Below are positions 8,514 to 17,293 of a stretch of 57,653 nt of DNA, piece after piece (the stretch's first letter is position 1; each line of letters opens with the position of its first letter). Under the pieces are notes generated by a model that had not been told where the DNA came from, searched no databases, and saw only the letters and a program-made list of their open reading frames with translations. Both the position numbers and the translations under genes were made by a program. Source of the stretch: Desulfotignum sp. (GTDB lineage Bacteria > Desulfobacterota > Desulfobacteria > Desulfobacterales > Desulfobacteraceae); contig JAIPDL010000014.1 of assembly GCA_021737695.1 (NCBI GenBank), positions 1 to 57,653 on the forward strand. Reading direction: 5' to 3'.

Positions 8514-9724
8514 TTAACAAACTCATTAAAACAGAAGAAGATTATGATTTGGTTCTGTCCCGCATTGAAGATCTTATGGATGCTGAAGCAAATTCACCTG
8601 AAGCAGACGAGCTTGAACTTCTTGCGACCCTTGTCGAACTATACGAGGATGAACATTATGCTATGGATTTTCCAGATCCTGTCGAAGCCATTAAATTCAG
8701 GATGGATCAGCTTGAGCTTAACCAAAAAAATCTTGTTCCCTTTATCGGAAATAAAAGTAAAGTGTCAGAAGTTCTAAACAAAAAGAGGCCATTAACCCTT
8801 TCGATGATGCGTTCTCTTCACGAAAATTTAGGGATCCCCGCTGAAATTTTGCTGCAAAAAACAGGCGCAGATTTTCCGCAAGCAGCACCCGGCATTCAAT
8901 GGGATTCTTTTCCTGTGAAAGAGATGGCCCAAAGGGGGTGGATAAAACCTTTGGAGAAGGTAAAGGATTCTGCAGAAGAGCGCATGCGAATTTTTATCGA
9001 ACAGTGCTGCCCGGGTGCGGTAACAATCGAGGCTTGCTTCAGGGAAAATTCGGGTAACAGAACGAATATAAAAACTGACCTGTATGCATTAAATGCCTGG
9101 TGTATGAGGGTTATATCACTTACGCACAACAAAAAACGTATCAAAAAATTCAATCCGAACAATTTTACACCGGATAGTTTAAAGGCAATTGCAAAACTCA
9201 GTTTTTTTGAAACAGGGCCACAGCTTGCCCGGGAGTATCTGGAAAAACACGGAATTTATCTGATTATTGAACGGCATCTTCCAAAAACATATTTAGATGG
9301 GGCAGCATTATTATTGGACGATGGTTCACCCGTGGTTGGCCTGACCCTGAGATATGACAGAATAGACAATTTCTGGTTTTGCCTTCTCCATGAATTGGCC
9401 CATATCATTTTACACCTTGGAAAGAATAATCATCATTTGTTTTTAGATGATATGGATGTGAGAATCCAGAATGACAAAAAAAACAAGGGTATTGAGGAAG
9501 AAGCAGATTCCCTTGCAATGGAATCTTTAATACCAGATGACATCTGGGCCTCTTCACCAGTAAGAATAAATCCCTCAACAAGAAATGTTCTTGCATTATC
9601 TGAAGAACTGAGAATTCACCCTGCCTGTATTGCCGGTAGAATACGGTATGAAAAGAATAATTTTAAGCTGCTGTCCAGATTGATCGGTTCAGGTAAAATC
9701 AGAAAATTTTTTGCGGTATCATAG
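8510..9724 (+). CDS. higA: HigA-type antitoxin fused to an ImmA/IrrE metallopeptidase
   Basis: 404 aa, about three times a normal HigA. Residues 1-112 are HigA-like: an acidic helical start (DEADELELLATLVELYE-type region) followed by an HTH (IKFRMDQLELNQKNLVPFIG, then KVSEVLNKKRPLT). The C-terminal part is ImmA/IrrE with an intact zinc motif HELAH at 294-298 followed by IILH, and downstream EEEADSLAMESLIP, which supplies the third ligand. The fusion suggests an antitoxin that can sense a signal and be processed, or process a partner, to release HigB. That mechanism is inference from ImmA/IrrE biology. It is translated from the ATGA overlap with higB. Confidence 0.82.
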   Translation: MINKLIKTEEDYDLVLSRIEDLMDAEANSPEADELELLATLVELYEDEHYAMDFPDPVEAIKFRMDQLELNQKNLVPFIGNKSKVSEVLNKKRPLTLSMMRSLHENLGIPAEILLQKTGADFPQAAPGIQWDSFPVKEMAQRGWIKPLEKVKDSAEERMRIFIEQCCPGAVTIEACFRENSGNRTNIKTDLYALNAWCMRVISLTHNKKRIKKFNPNNFTPDSLKAIAKLSFFETGPQLAREYLEKHGIYLIIERHLPKTYLDGAALLLDDGSPVVGLTLRYDRIDNFWFCLLHELAHIILHLGKNNHHLFLDDMDVRIQNDKKNKGIEEEADSLAMESLIPDDIWASSPVRINPSTRNVLALSEELRIHPACIAGRIRYEKNNFKLLSRLIGSGKIRKFFAVS

Positions 9725-9736
9725 TACAAATACATC

Positions 9737-10486
9737 GTGATTATTTCGATAACATTTGATCCGGCATTTGATTTTTTTCTGCCGGACCGCCATCAGAGAA
9801 GAGGCCTGGATTATCCATTGATCCGCCATGCGTCGGTCAAGGATATGATCGAGTCTTTGGGGGTGCCCCATACCGAGGTGGGAAGGATCTGTTTCAATGA
9901 TCAGGATATTGATTTTTCCTTTATCCCGGACACGCCGGGAAAACTGGATATCCATGCAGTGAATGCGCCGTTTGACGTGCGCTCCCCGTCTATGCTGCGG
10001 CCGGAGCCCCTGGACCGGGTCCGGTTCATCGCGGACGTGAATGTACTCAAACTGGGGCGGCTGCTCATTTTACTGGGGTTTGACGTGGCCTGTTCCTCAT
10101 CGTTTACCGATACCGAGATTGCCGATCTGGCTGAATTGGAATCCCGCATTGTCCTGACCCGGGACACCACCTTGCTGAAGCGCAGAAAAATTGTGTTTGC
10201 CAGAAGAATCCGGTCCAATCTTCCCTATGACCAGGTGGTGGAGGTGGTGGATTTTTTCGGGCTCCGGAATCAGACCGCGTTTTTTTCCCGGTGCACCCAA
10301 TGCAACCAGCCCCTGGTGAAAGTGGCCAAAACCGACATCCTGCACCGGCTGGAACCTAAGACAAAAAAATATTTTACTGACTTTTTCCAATGCCCGGCAT
10401 GCCGGAAAATATTCTGGAAAGGCTCCCATTATGATGCCATGAAAAAAACATTCACCTCTCATGGCCTGAAAGCCCCCGACAAATGA
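9737..10486 (+). CDS. Mut7-C RNase-domain protein with N-terminal ubiquitin-like domain
   Basis: 249 aa, GTG start. The N-terminal 75 or so residues look like the Ub-Mut7C beta-grasp domain. From about 92 the Mut7-C (PIN-like) domain begins (RFIADVNVLKLGRLLILLGFD), with conserved acids in AELESRIVLTRDTTLLKRRK. The C-terminus carries a zinc-ribbon pair, CTQCNQP and CPACRKIFWKGSH. The family is predicted to be an RNase; no substrate is known to me. It starts 12 bp after the higA stop but has different base composition, so common function with the toxin-antitoxin pair is not implied. Confidence 0.78.
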   Translation: MIISITFDPAFDFFLPDRHQRRGLDYPLIRHASVKDMIESLGVPHTEVGRICFNDQDIDFSFIPDTPGKLDIHAVNAPFDVRSPSMLRPEPLDRVRFIADVNVLKLGRLLILLGFDVACSSSFTDTEIADLAELESRIVLTRDTTLLKRRKIVFARRIRSNLPYDQVVEVVDFFGLRNQTAFFSRCTQCNQPLVKVAKTDILHRLEPKTKKYFTDFFQCPACRKIFWKGSHYDAMKKTFTSHGLKAPDK

Positions 10487-10571
10487 TAACCGCAAAACCA
10501 GTCCGGTCTCCGCTTAAAACTGAAAACTTAACACTTAACACTTCCATTTAAAGGAGTAACACACCCCGCCC

Positions 10572-11522
10572 ATGTTCATCCCCACATTTACCACGGTTTT
10601 TTCCGCTGTGTTCCAGCTGTTTCTCATATCGGCCGCCGCCGGGATTCTGGTGCGGACAAAAATTGTGTCCCAGTCCCATGTTCAGGCGTTGTCCGCCGTG
10701 ACCGTGAATATTTTTCTGCCCTGCCTGATCGTGGTCAAGACCGTGAGCCAGTTTGATCCGTCCGGATTTGCCCAATGGTGGATTCTGCCGCTGTCCGGGG
10801 TCCTGATCAGTCTGACCGGTCTGGGTATGGCATTTGCGCTGTTCGGCCGCGGACCGGAAAAACGGGCATATATCTCCATGGCCAGTTTTCAGAACGCCAT
10901 CTATATTGTGCTGCCCATCGGCCAGCTGGTGTTTCCGGACCAGTTCGACCGCCTGGCCCTGTATTGTTTTCTGCTGATTTTGGGCCTGTCTCCCATCATG
11001 TGGAGCGTGGGCAAGGTGCTGATCAGCGGGGACAAGGATGCCGCCATAAGGTGGCAGGATTTTGTCACCCCGCCCCTGGTGGCGACCCTGGCCGCCATCT
11101 TTCTGGTGGTATCCGGCACATCCGCGGCCATACCGGATAGCCTTTTGTCTGCCATGGACCTGCTGGGCCAGGCCACCGTGCCTTTGGCCGTGTTCATCCT
11201 GGGGGCCACTCTGGGCAGCATCTCTTTGACAGACATGCCGCCGTTTGCCGATGTGATCCGGGTCACAGGCGTTAAATTCATCCTGGTGCCGGCAGCCGCC
11301 TTTGCCGTGATGTATGGGCTGGGGCTGTATCAGAGTATGCCGCTGTTCTGCAGCCTGATCATTCTCCAGACATCGTCCCCGCCGGCCACCAACCTGATTC
11401 TCATGGTGAGAAACTATGGGGGGGATGAGAGGTCCGTTGCCAGCATGATGCTGCTCCAGTATCTGGTGTGCATCCTGGCCATGCCGCTGTGGCTGTCGTT
11501 GTGGCAGACAGTCACGGGCTGA
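10572..11522 (+). CDS. AEC-family (auxin efflux carrier-like) transporter
   Basis: 316 aa with about ten hydrophobic helices. The AEC/mem_trans signature appears as LPCLIV in helix 2, ASFQNAIYIVLPIGQLVF in helix 4, and PLAVFILGATLGS in the second half. These are membrane carriers for small carboxylic acids or similar anions, but the substrate cannot be told from sequence. It is the first of two AEC genes in the window; the other (34563-35477) is only a family relative. An AAAGGAG lies about 20 bp upstream of the ATG, somewhat far. Confidence 0.83.
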   Translation: MFIPTFTTVFSAVFQLFLISAAAGILVRTKIVSQSHVQALSAVTVNIFLPCLIVVKTVSQFDPSGFAQWWILPLSGVLISLTGLGMAFALFGRGPEKRAYISMASFQNAIYIVLPIGQLVFPDQFDRLALYCFLLILGLSPIMWSVGKVLISGDKDAAIRWQDFVTPPLVATLAAIFLVVSGTSAAIPDSLLSAMDLLGQATVPLAVFILGATLGSISLTDMPPFADVIRVTGVKFILVPAAAFAVMYGLGLYQSMPLFCSLIILQTSSPPATNLILMVRNYGGDERSVASMMLLQYLVCILAMPLWLSLWQTVTG

Positions 11523-11613
11523 TGCCGGCTGGTTTTCTTTTGCATTCCACCCGGTTTTGCCGTATCATGATTTTGTCACGCATACAGAAAATCAATCAAA
11601 GGATCTGTCCATC

Positions 11614-12006
11614 ATGAAAAATCTTATGATCTGTTTTTCAGCCGGGTGTATCGGCGCTCTGGTCAACAGCCTTGTGGTATGGCAGTTTGGAGAAAACGGG
11701 GTTGCCCAGTGGCTGGGCGTATCCATTGCACCGGCCCTGACACCGTCGTGGCTGTATCCGAGAATCGTGTGGGGCGGCATCTGGGGATTGCTGTTCATCC
11801 TTCCGTTTTTAAAATCCCGGTATATGATCAAAGGCAGTCTGCTGAGTCTTTTTCCCACAGCCGTTCAGCTTTTTTATATATTCCCTTATGTGAGCGGCAA
11901 CGGGTTTGCCGGCATGGATCTGGGCATGTGGACTCCCGGTCTGGTGGTTGTTTACAACTGGGTCTGGGGAATTGTCACGGCCGTATCTATCCGGTTTTCA
12001 AGGTAA
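11614..12006 (+). CDS. Small integral membrane protein, unknown function
   Basis: 130 aa from the ATG at 11614, which has AAAGGA about 12 bp upstream; the frame is open from 11557. Four hydrophobic stretches: MICFSAGCIGALVNSLVVW, IVWGGIWGLLFILPFL, SLFPTAVQLFYIFPYV and LVVVYNWVWGIVTAVSI. No family motif is recognised beyond general resemblance to small conserved inner-membrane proteins. It stands alone, between the AEC gene on the same strand and the kinase operon converging on it. Confidence 0.65.
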   Translation: MKNLMICFSAGCIGALVNSLVVWQFGENGVAQWLGVSIAPALTPSWLYPRIVWGGIWGLLFILPFLKSRYMIKGSLLSLFPTAVQLFYIFPYVSGNGFAGMDLGMWTPGLVVVYNWVWGIVTAVSIRFSR

Positions 12007-12025
12007 CTCCGAAAAAGAAGGGGGG

Positions 12026-14116
12026 TTATGATCCGGTTAATATGTCATGGACCTTTCCGGCAATGTCCTGCATGGAAAACGGCTTCTGGATGAACGATGT
12101 CTGTTGGATCTTTCCGCCCTGCCCGGCAATGATATTGTCGGTGTAGCCGGACATGAACAACATCCGGATTTCCGGAAAAAGTGCCGTCATCTGCCGGGCC
12201 AGGTCCTGGCCGTTCATTTCCGGCATGACCACATCCGTGATGAGCAGGTGAATTTTGCCGTTGCGGGTTTTGGCCAGATCCAGGGCCGCTTTGGGGGAGG
12301 TTTCCGTCAATACCGTGTATGTCAGTTGTTCCAGCATGGTTTCAAGCAGTTCCAATATGGCGATTTCATCTTCCACCACCAGGATGGTCTCCCCGTTGCC
12401 CACAGGAATATTTTCGGGGGACTCTTTTTTTGACGTCACAACTGCATCCTTGTACCGGGGCAGGAAAATGTCAAATGTGGCGCCTTTTTCCGGCCGGGAG
12501 TCCACATGAATGAACCCCTGGTTCTGTTTGACAATGCCATACACCGTGGACAATCCTAAGCCCGTGCCTTTTCCCACTTCTTTGGTGGTGAAAAAAGGAT
12601 CAAACAGATTGTCCAGGGTATGCTGATCCATGCCGCATCCATCATCCGTCACGCGCAGCCGCACGAATTCGCCCGGAATCACCCCTGACAGATCAGAATC
12701 TTCCTGTTCATAAAATACTTTTGTTTCTGTTTTTATGGTGATATGCCCCACATCCTTGATGGCATCCCGGGCATTCACGCACAGGTTGGCCAGGATCTGA
12801 TGAATCTGGGATGGATCCATTTGCACGGTCCCGGTGTTGTCACCGGGTTCCCACACCAGATCGATGTCCTCACCCAGGAGCCGGCGCAGTATCGTCAACA
12901 TGCCTTCCACGACCTGATTCAGATCCAGTACCCGGGGAGAGATGGTCTGTTTTCTGGCAAATGCCAGCAGCTGCCGGGTAATATCCGCCGAGTGTGTGGC
13001 CGCATCCCGGATCTGGTGCACATGGTTGTACAAGGGTGCGGAGGAATCGATTTTGTCCAGTGCCAGGTCCGCATGCCCGAGAATCACATTGAGCATGTTG
13101 TTGAAATCATGGGCCACCCCGCCAGCCAGCCGCCCGATGGACTCCATTTTCTGTGTCTGCAACAGCTGCATTTCCAGGTGGTGTTTTTCCGTCACATCCA
13201 GCAGAAAGCCCCGGATATGATCCAGGCGGCCGTTTTCATCAAACACGGCTGCCGCGTTTTCAATGAGATGAATCAGGCTGCCGTCGGTTTTCTTGAATTT
13301 GGTTTCATAGGCAGACACTTTCCTGTTTTCAACCAGGGTATCCAGAAATTGCCTGCGTTCCTCACGGCAACTGTATATGTCAGCGATGGGGGTATTCAAT
13401 GCCTGATATTTATCTTCAAACCCGAAAATATCCAGATATTTCCGGTTACAGTCAATCAGACGACCCAGAGGGGTTGAAATATAAGCCCCGGCGATGTTTT
13501 CTTCAAAATAGGCCCGGTATCGCTCTTCACTTTTTTCCAGGGCCTGTTTTGCCGCTTTGTGTTCTTCAATCTCTTTTTGCAGATGTTTGTTCAGCTCCGA
13601 CAGTTCGCCCGTGCGGTGAGTCACCCGGTTTTCCAGCATTTTTTTCTCATTCACCACCCGCGTGTACAGCAGAAAAATAACAAACACCATGACCAGTATC
13701 ACCAGCAGCATGGCATCAAAGTAAATCGTGTCGCAGATCCAGACCGCCTGGAGGGTGCCGATAATTTTGTCATCATATCGAACCGGTGACACCAGGGTTT
13801 GCCGCGGGACCAGTTTCAAGGGAGAAAAAAACCGATCCAGGATGCCGGCAGAGGTGCCAGACACTTTTTGAAACACATTCCCCCGGGTATCCATCACCCT
13901 GACCGAGGCATAATTTTCCAGTTCTGCAGCAAGCAGCAGGTACTGGGAAACCCCTTCGTCATTATGGTTCCACAGGGCATTGGCCACAATATCAGCATGG
14001 ACGGCAATGCTCTGATGGGCTTTTTCCCGGACCCGGATCTCATGGATGATCACCAGGGTGCCGAATATGGCCACAAGCAGAATCGCTGCAACGGCAGTAT
14101 AATTTTTTCGGATCAA
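12026..14116 (-). CDS. Membrane-bound hybrid histidine kinase (PAS-HisKA-HATPase-REC)
   Basis: 696 aa. Two transmembrane helices (about 8-25 and 135-153) enclose a periplasmic sensor loop. A coiled-coil linker and PAS domain (about 195-315) follow. The HisKA box is RLAGGVAHDFNN with His336. The ATPase domain has N-box LCVNARDAI, G1 DDGCGMD and G2 GKGTGLGLS, all intact. The C-terminal receiver starts ILVVEDE with the acceptor Asp in LLITDVVMPEMNG. There is no DNA-binding output, so it must pass phosphate on or act through another regulator. It lies 18 bp downstream of a periplasmic-binding-like gene that may present the signal to it. Confidence 0.9.
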   Translation of the reverse strand: MIRKNYTAVAAILLVAIFGTLVIIHEIRVREKAHQSIAVHADIVANALWNHNDEGVSQYLLLAAELENYASVRVMDTRGNVFQKVSGTSAGILDRFFSPLKLVPRQTLVSPVRYDDKIIGTLQAVWICDTIYFDAMLLVILVMVFVIFLLYTRVVNEKKMLENRVTHRTGELSELNKHLQKEIEEHKAAKQALEKSEERYRAYFEENIAGAYISTPLGRLIDCNRKYLDIFGFEDKYQALNTPIADIYSCREERRQFLDTLVENRKVSAYETKFKKTDGSLIHLIENAAAVFDENGRLDHIRGFLLDVTEKHHLEMQLLQTQKMESIGRLAGGVAHDFNNMLNVILGHADLALDKIDSSAPLYNHVHQIRDAATHSADITRQLLAFARKQTISPRVLDLNQVVEGMLTILRRLLGEDIDLVWEPGDNTGTVQMDPSQIHQILANLCVNARDAIKDVGHITIKTETKVFYEQEDSDLSGVIPGEFVRLRVTDDGCGMDQHTLDNLFDPFFTTKEVGKGTGLGLSTVYGIVKQNQGFIHVDSRPEKGATFDIFLPRYKDAVVTSKKESPENIPVGNGETILVVEDEIAILELLETMLEQLTYTVLTETSPKAALDLAKTRNGKIHLLITDVVMPEMNGQDLARQMTALFPEIRMLFMSGYTDNIIAGQGGKIQQTSFIQKPFSMQDIAGKVHDILTGS

Positions 14117-14134
14117 AACAGGCCTCTTTTCATA

Positions 14135-14992
14135 TCACTCATCTGTTGCCGGGTCTGCCGGGTCGGCAGTACGCTGTTCAATAATGGCGGCATCCACTCT
14201 GTCGATAATGGCCTTGTCCGTTGCTTTGCTGAACAACAGATACCGTTGGTTTCCCCCGGGCATATCTGAAAACCGGATCAATTTGAAATTGTCAGACAAC
14301 AGGCCGGAGGACTGGACCAGTTCGAGGGCTTCTTCCTGGGAAATAAAAAAATAATCTGCCAGCCCGTCATGGACAAGTTTGAGCATACCGATATTTTCCG
14401 CGGCCGTCATCTTTTGACGGGGGTCAAGTGTTAAAATCATTTCATCGATAAACCGGCCATAGGAATACCCGTTCTTGCGCAAAAGTATCACCTCCTGATT
14501 CCCCAGCGTCTGTGCCAGAAGCCGGCCGGATACAAGCCGAAAATTATCGGCCCGGGCCAGGGCGATCATGGGTTTATCCCGGTATATGGCCGAAGAATAC
14601 ACGGCATATTTTTCCCGGTCCGGATTTTTGAACCAGCCGATGGCACAGGTATTTTTCACCTTGAACCTCACCATGTCCAGCTGTCGGGCTGCGGGCATTT
14701 TAACCCAGTCGGCGCGGACATTTGCCGCCAGAAGCGCTTTTTTCACGGGATCCACACACAGGCCGTATATGCCCAAGGGTCCGGTGACATAATAAGGCGG
14801 CCGTTCATGGTAAAGCATGGTGATATCTGAATCAGAACGGGTGTCGGAAATCACGGGCATGGGATCCGGATGAAATATCCGGCCGGCCAGAAACGGTTTG
14901 GCATACAGCAGAACCACGGCAAGACACAGACAAAATATCGGTATCTTCCACCCATTGGATCTGGTTTTGGGTGCCATCTCTTTTAACGTCAT
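14135..14992 (-). CDS. Membrane-anchored periplasmic solute-binding-like protein (SBP_bac_3-like)
   Basis: 285 aa. A signal anchor at about residues 16-36 is followed by a domain resembling family 3 solute-binding proteins: a hinge near DITMLYHERPPYYV and a second lobe with LGNQEVILLRKNGYSYG, ending around IDRVDAAIIEQ. Such proteins often act as sensors rather than transporters when next to kinases. It is directly upstream of, and in the same operon as, the hybrid kinase at 12026-14116, so I infer it is that kinase's ligand-binding partner. No transporter permease is nearby. Confidence 0.65.
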   Translation of the reverse strand: MTLKEMAPKTRSNGWKIPIFCLCLAVVLLYAKPFLAGRIFHPDPMPVISDTRSDSDITMLYHERPPYYVTGPLGIYGLCVDPVKKALLAANVRADWVKMPAARQLDMVRFKVKNTCAIGWFKNPDREKYAVYSSAIYRDKPMIALARADNFRLVSGRLLAQTLGNQEVILLRKNGYSYGRFIDEMILTLDPRQKMTAAENIGMLKLVHDGLADYFFISQEEALELVQSSGLLSDNFKLIRFSDMPGGNQRYLLFSKATDKAIIDRVDAAIIEQRTADPADPATDE

Positions 14993-15399
14993 GATTTATT
15001 CCTGAATTCCTGTCACACGCGTTTCACGGGCAGCAGCCAGTTTTTTTCTTTGGCGGCACACACCAGCCGGGTCAGCCCAGAAAAAGTCTGCTCAGCACTG
15101 ATATTGTGGTCAATGAATACCGGATTTCATATCCTTTGTTTTATATTGATTGGGTGAAAAATACAGCACTTCAAAAAAAAAATCCAGGAAAACCGGGGAT
15201 TCGACCCTGAGACAATATTTTTAATGAACGAAAACAGAACAAGCCGGATTCCGGAAAACCGTTGCCTGAAGCGGTGATTCTGTAATTAATCAGCATCCAC
15301 GGGATATCCCGGTTGATTTTGCCGGGGAATGCATTATTCTTATGACTGTTGCCGGGCAGAATCGTCCGGCATATCACCCAATCATTAACGGAGGGACCC
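14993..15399. other. 407-bp divergent intergenic region, with a possible short gene remnant
   Basis: No complete gene is visible. On the minus strand, 15013-15123 is an open stretch of about 36 codons ending in TGA; its composition (NISAEQTFSGLTRLVCAAKE) looks coding-like, and it faintly resembles the C-terminus of divergent polysaccharide deacetylases, but it is preceded by a stop and lacks a start. It may be the eroded tail of a lost gene. The rest should hold the promoters of the divergent kinase and nifX-like genes. Confidence 0.25.
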
Positions 15400-15792
15400 A
15401 TGAAAATTGCATTCCCGGTCAAAGAAGATAAAGGACTGGACAGCCTGGTCAACGACCATTTCGGCGTGGCAGAGTTATTTCTGGTGGTGGACCTTGAATC
15501 CGGAGATATCCAGACCCGGACCAACCAGAAAATTGAAAATCCCAATGCCGGCTGTAAAACCAAACTGTTCCACGACGCGGAATCCGTGGATGCCATGGTC
15601 ACCAAGTGTATCGGAGACGGGGGGCAGCGAAACATGCACGGCGCCGACATTTGTGTTTATGCCGCACAAAAAGACACCGTGGGCGAAAATTTAGAACTGA
15701 TGAAATCCGGAGATCTCCAGCTGTTTCACATGTTCGATCTGTGCCAGGGCAAAAAAAACAAAAAACAGGGCGGTTGCGGACATCATCATTGA
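15400..15792 (+). CDS. NifX/NafY-like dinitrogenase iron-molybdenum cofactor family protein
   Basis: 130 aa from the ATG at 15400, which has GGAGGG 5 bp upstream. It has the PF02579 fold pattern: MKIAFPVKED, LVNDHFGVAELFLVVDLESGDI, then GCKTKLF and the GADICVYAAQKDTV ending. The C-terminus is Cys/His-rich (LCQGKKNKKQGGCGHHH), suggesting metal or cluster binding. Relatives carry FeMo or Fe-S precursors, and many sulfate reducers have them outside nif clusters. No nif gene is near. It sits upstream of an unknown gene, a metallo-hydrolase and cooS, all co-directional, so a role in metal-cofactor handling is possible but unproven. Confidence 0.8.
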   Translation: MKIAFPVKEDKGLDSLVNDHFGVAELFLVVDLESGDIQTRTNQKIENPNAGCKTKLFHDAESVDAMVTKCIGDGGQRNMHGADICVYAAQKDTVGENLELMKSGDLQLFHMFDLCQGKKNKKQGGCGHHH

Positions 15793-15835
15793 CACCTTGT
15801 TGCCGATCCTCAAAAAACAGCACGTAAAGGAGATT

Positions 15836-16366
15836 ATGGATAATCCGGAAGACGATGCGTATTTGAATCAACTGTACACCATGACCCGGGGGGATACAGA
15901 TGCCCAGGCTTCCATGTATGATATCGGTGCGGCCTTAGGCGTAGAAAAATCCGAGGCTGCCAGCCTGGCGGAGTCATTGTTCATTCAGGAACTGGCGGAA
16001 CTCAAAACCCTGTCCGGCGGCATCGGCATCACGGCCAAGGGGGTGAAGGCCTTAGGCAAAGCATCGCCGGGCAATTCCCGGGATGAAGACGTGTCTTTAG
16101 GCCGGGGACCGGTTCTTGACCCTGACAAAAAAAAGCAGATCACCGGACTGCTGGCTGATATCAAAACCGTTCTGGAAAAAGAGACATCTTCTTATCCATG
16201 GATTGAAGAGATGGTGATGGATATCAAAACCATGGAAATCCAGCTGCTGTCCCCGAACCCTAAAACCGGTATTATCCGGGAGATTTTCAAATCCATGCAC
16301 GGGAACCTGAAACAAATTGATGCCAACACATTGAATCAAACCCTGACTGCCATTATTTCAGCATAA
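15836..16366 (+). CDS. Conserved unknown protein, winged-helix-like N-terminus
   Basis: 176 aa from the ATG at 15836, with AAAGGAG 6 bp upstream; the frame is open from 15797. The N-terminal 80 residues (MYDIGAALGVEKSEAASLAESLFIQELAEL, then GIGITAKGVKAL) have the rhythm of a winged helix. The C-terminal half is an alpha-helical segment (KKKQITGLLADIKTVLEKE). No catalytic motif is seen. It lies between the nifX-like gene and a metallo-hydrolase, with 43 and 12 bp gaps, so co-transcription is likely. Confidence 0.6.
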   Translation: MDNPEDDAYLNQLYTMTRGDTDAQASMYDIGAALGVEKSEAASLAESLFIQELAELKTLSGGIGITAKGVKALGKASPGNSRDEDVSLGRGPVLDPDKKKQITGLLADIKTVLEKETSSYPWIEEMVMDIKTMEIQLLSPNPKTGIIREIFKSMHGNLKQIDANTLNQTLTAIISA

Positions 16367-16378
16367 AGGTGATATATC

Positions 16379-17131
16379 ATGACCGGATCATTGACCATTC
16401 ATCCCATTGTCCTGGGAACCAAAGTATTTGACAAAAGCATGATGACGTATCAGCACGGCCAGGGCCAGGCCTATACCATTCCCATCTATGCCTGGCTCAT
16501 CAAGGGTAGTGATCAGACCATTTTAGTGGACACGGGCGAGATGCACCCCATCCAGTCAAAAGACCGGGAAGCGGCCATCAACGGCAAAATCTACACGTTT
16601 GAAGACGGGCTGGCCCGCCACGGGCTCACGCCTGAAGACATCGACATCGTAATTCACACCCATCTGCACACGGACCACTGCGAAAATGATTACAAATGCG
16701 AAAACGCCCGGTTTTTTGTTCATGAAAAAGAACTGGAATCCGTGCACAATCCCCATCCCCTGGACTACCGGTATCTGGAGGACTATATCGAGGATGTTGA
16801 AGACAACGGCCAGATACAGGTGTTGACCGCGGACACGGACATCGTCCCGGGCATCCGCATGGTCCACACCCCGGCCCATACCCGGGGCGGCATGACTGTG
16901 ATGGTGGATACGCCCAAAGGCAAAGCCGCTATCACGGGATTCTGCATTATTGACGAAAACCTGGACCCCCCGCCGGAAATCCTAGGCATGGAAATGGCCG
17001 TGATCCCGCCCGGCACCCATGTGGATGTCTATGCGGCATATAATATTCTGGAAACCGTAAAAAAACAGGCAGATATTCTCATTCCCCTGCACGAACCGCG
17101 GTTTGCAGGCATCGACGTGATCGGCGCGTAA
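16379..17131 (+). CDS. Metallo-beta-lactamase-fold hydrolase, N-acyl homoserine lactonase-like
   Basis: 250 aa. Zinc motif HTHLHTDHCEN at about residues 93-103, further His in TPAHTRGG, an Asp-bearing FCIIDEN, and the last His in IPLHEP give the full dinuclear site. The strand VDTGEMHP is typical of the lactonase-like branch. The substrate is unknown; lactones or thioesters are typical. It precedes cooS by 162 bp on the same strand, separated by an FNR-type box and a hairpin, so cooS probably has its own promoter. Confidence 0.82.
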   Translation: MTGSLTIHPIVLGTKVFDKSMMTYQHGQGQAYTIPIYAWLIKGSDQTILVDTGEMHPIQSKDREAAINGKIYTFEDGLARHGLTPEDIDIVIHTHLHTDHCENDYKCENARFFVHEKELESVHNPHPLDYRYLEDYIEDVEDNGQIQVLTADTDIVPGIRMVHTPAHTRGGMTVMVDTPKGKAAITGFCIIDENLDPPPEILGMEMAVIPPGTHVDVYAAYNILETVKKQADILIPLHEPRFAGIDVIGA

Positions 17132-17146
17132 ATTTTTTTGATTTTT

Positions 17147-17160
17147 TTGATATAAATCAA
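17147..17160. promoter_or_regulatory. Perfect FNR/CRP-family binding site upstream of cooS
   Basis: TTGATATAAATCAA is an exact match to the FNR consensus TTGAT-N4-ATCAA. It is centred about 140 bp upstream of the cooS start and just after the hydrolase stop. It suggests control of cooS by a CRP/FNR-type regulator responding to redox state or CO. The regulator gene is not in the window. Confidence 0.6.
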
Positions 17161-17169
17161 GGAATAAAT

Positions 17170-17207
17170 CTTTCCCCTTGTGTATCGTAGGTATCACAAG
17201 GGGGAAG
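17170..17207. promoter_or_regulatory. Inverted repeat in the cooS leader/promoter region
   Basis: CTTTCCCCTTGTG (17170-17182), 12-base loop, CACAAGGGGGAAG (17195-17207): a 13-bp stem with a single T/G wobble. There is no T-tract, so it is more likely an operator or a 5'-UTR hairpin of the cooS transcript than a terminator of the upstream gene. Confidence 0.5.
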
Positions 17208-17293
17208 ATAAACCGGCAATCGGGTGACTGATTGTCTCTTCCAAAGATATCGTAAAAAAATTTGTTCATAAACTGATTTTCAAGGAGATGAGT

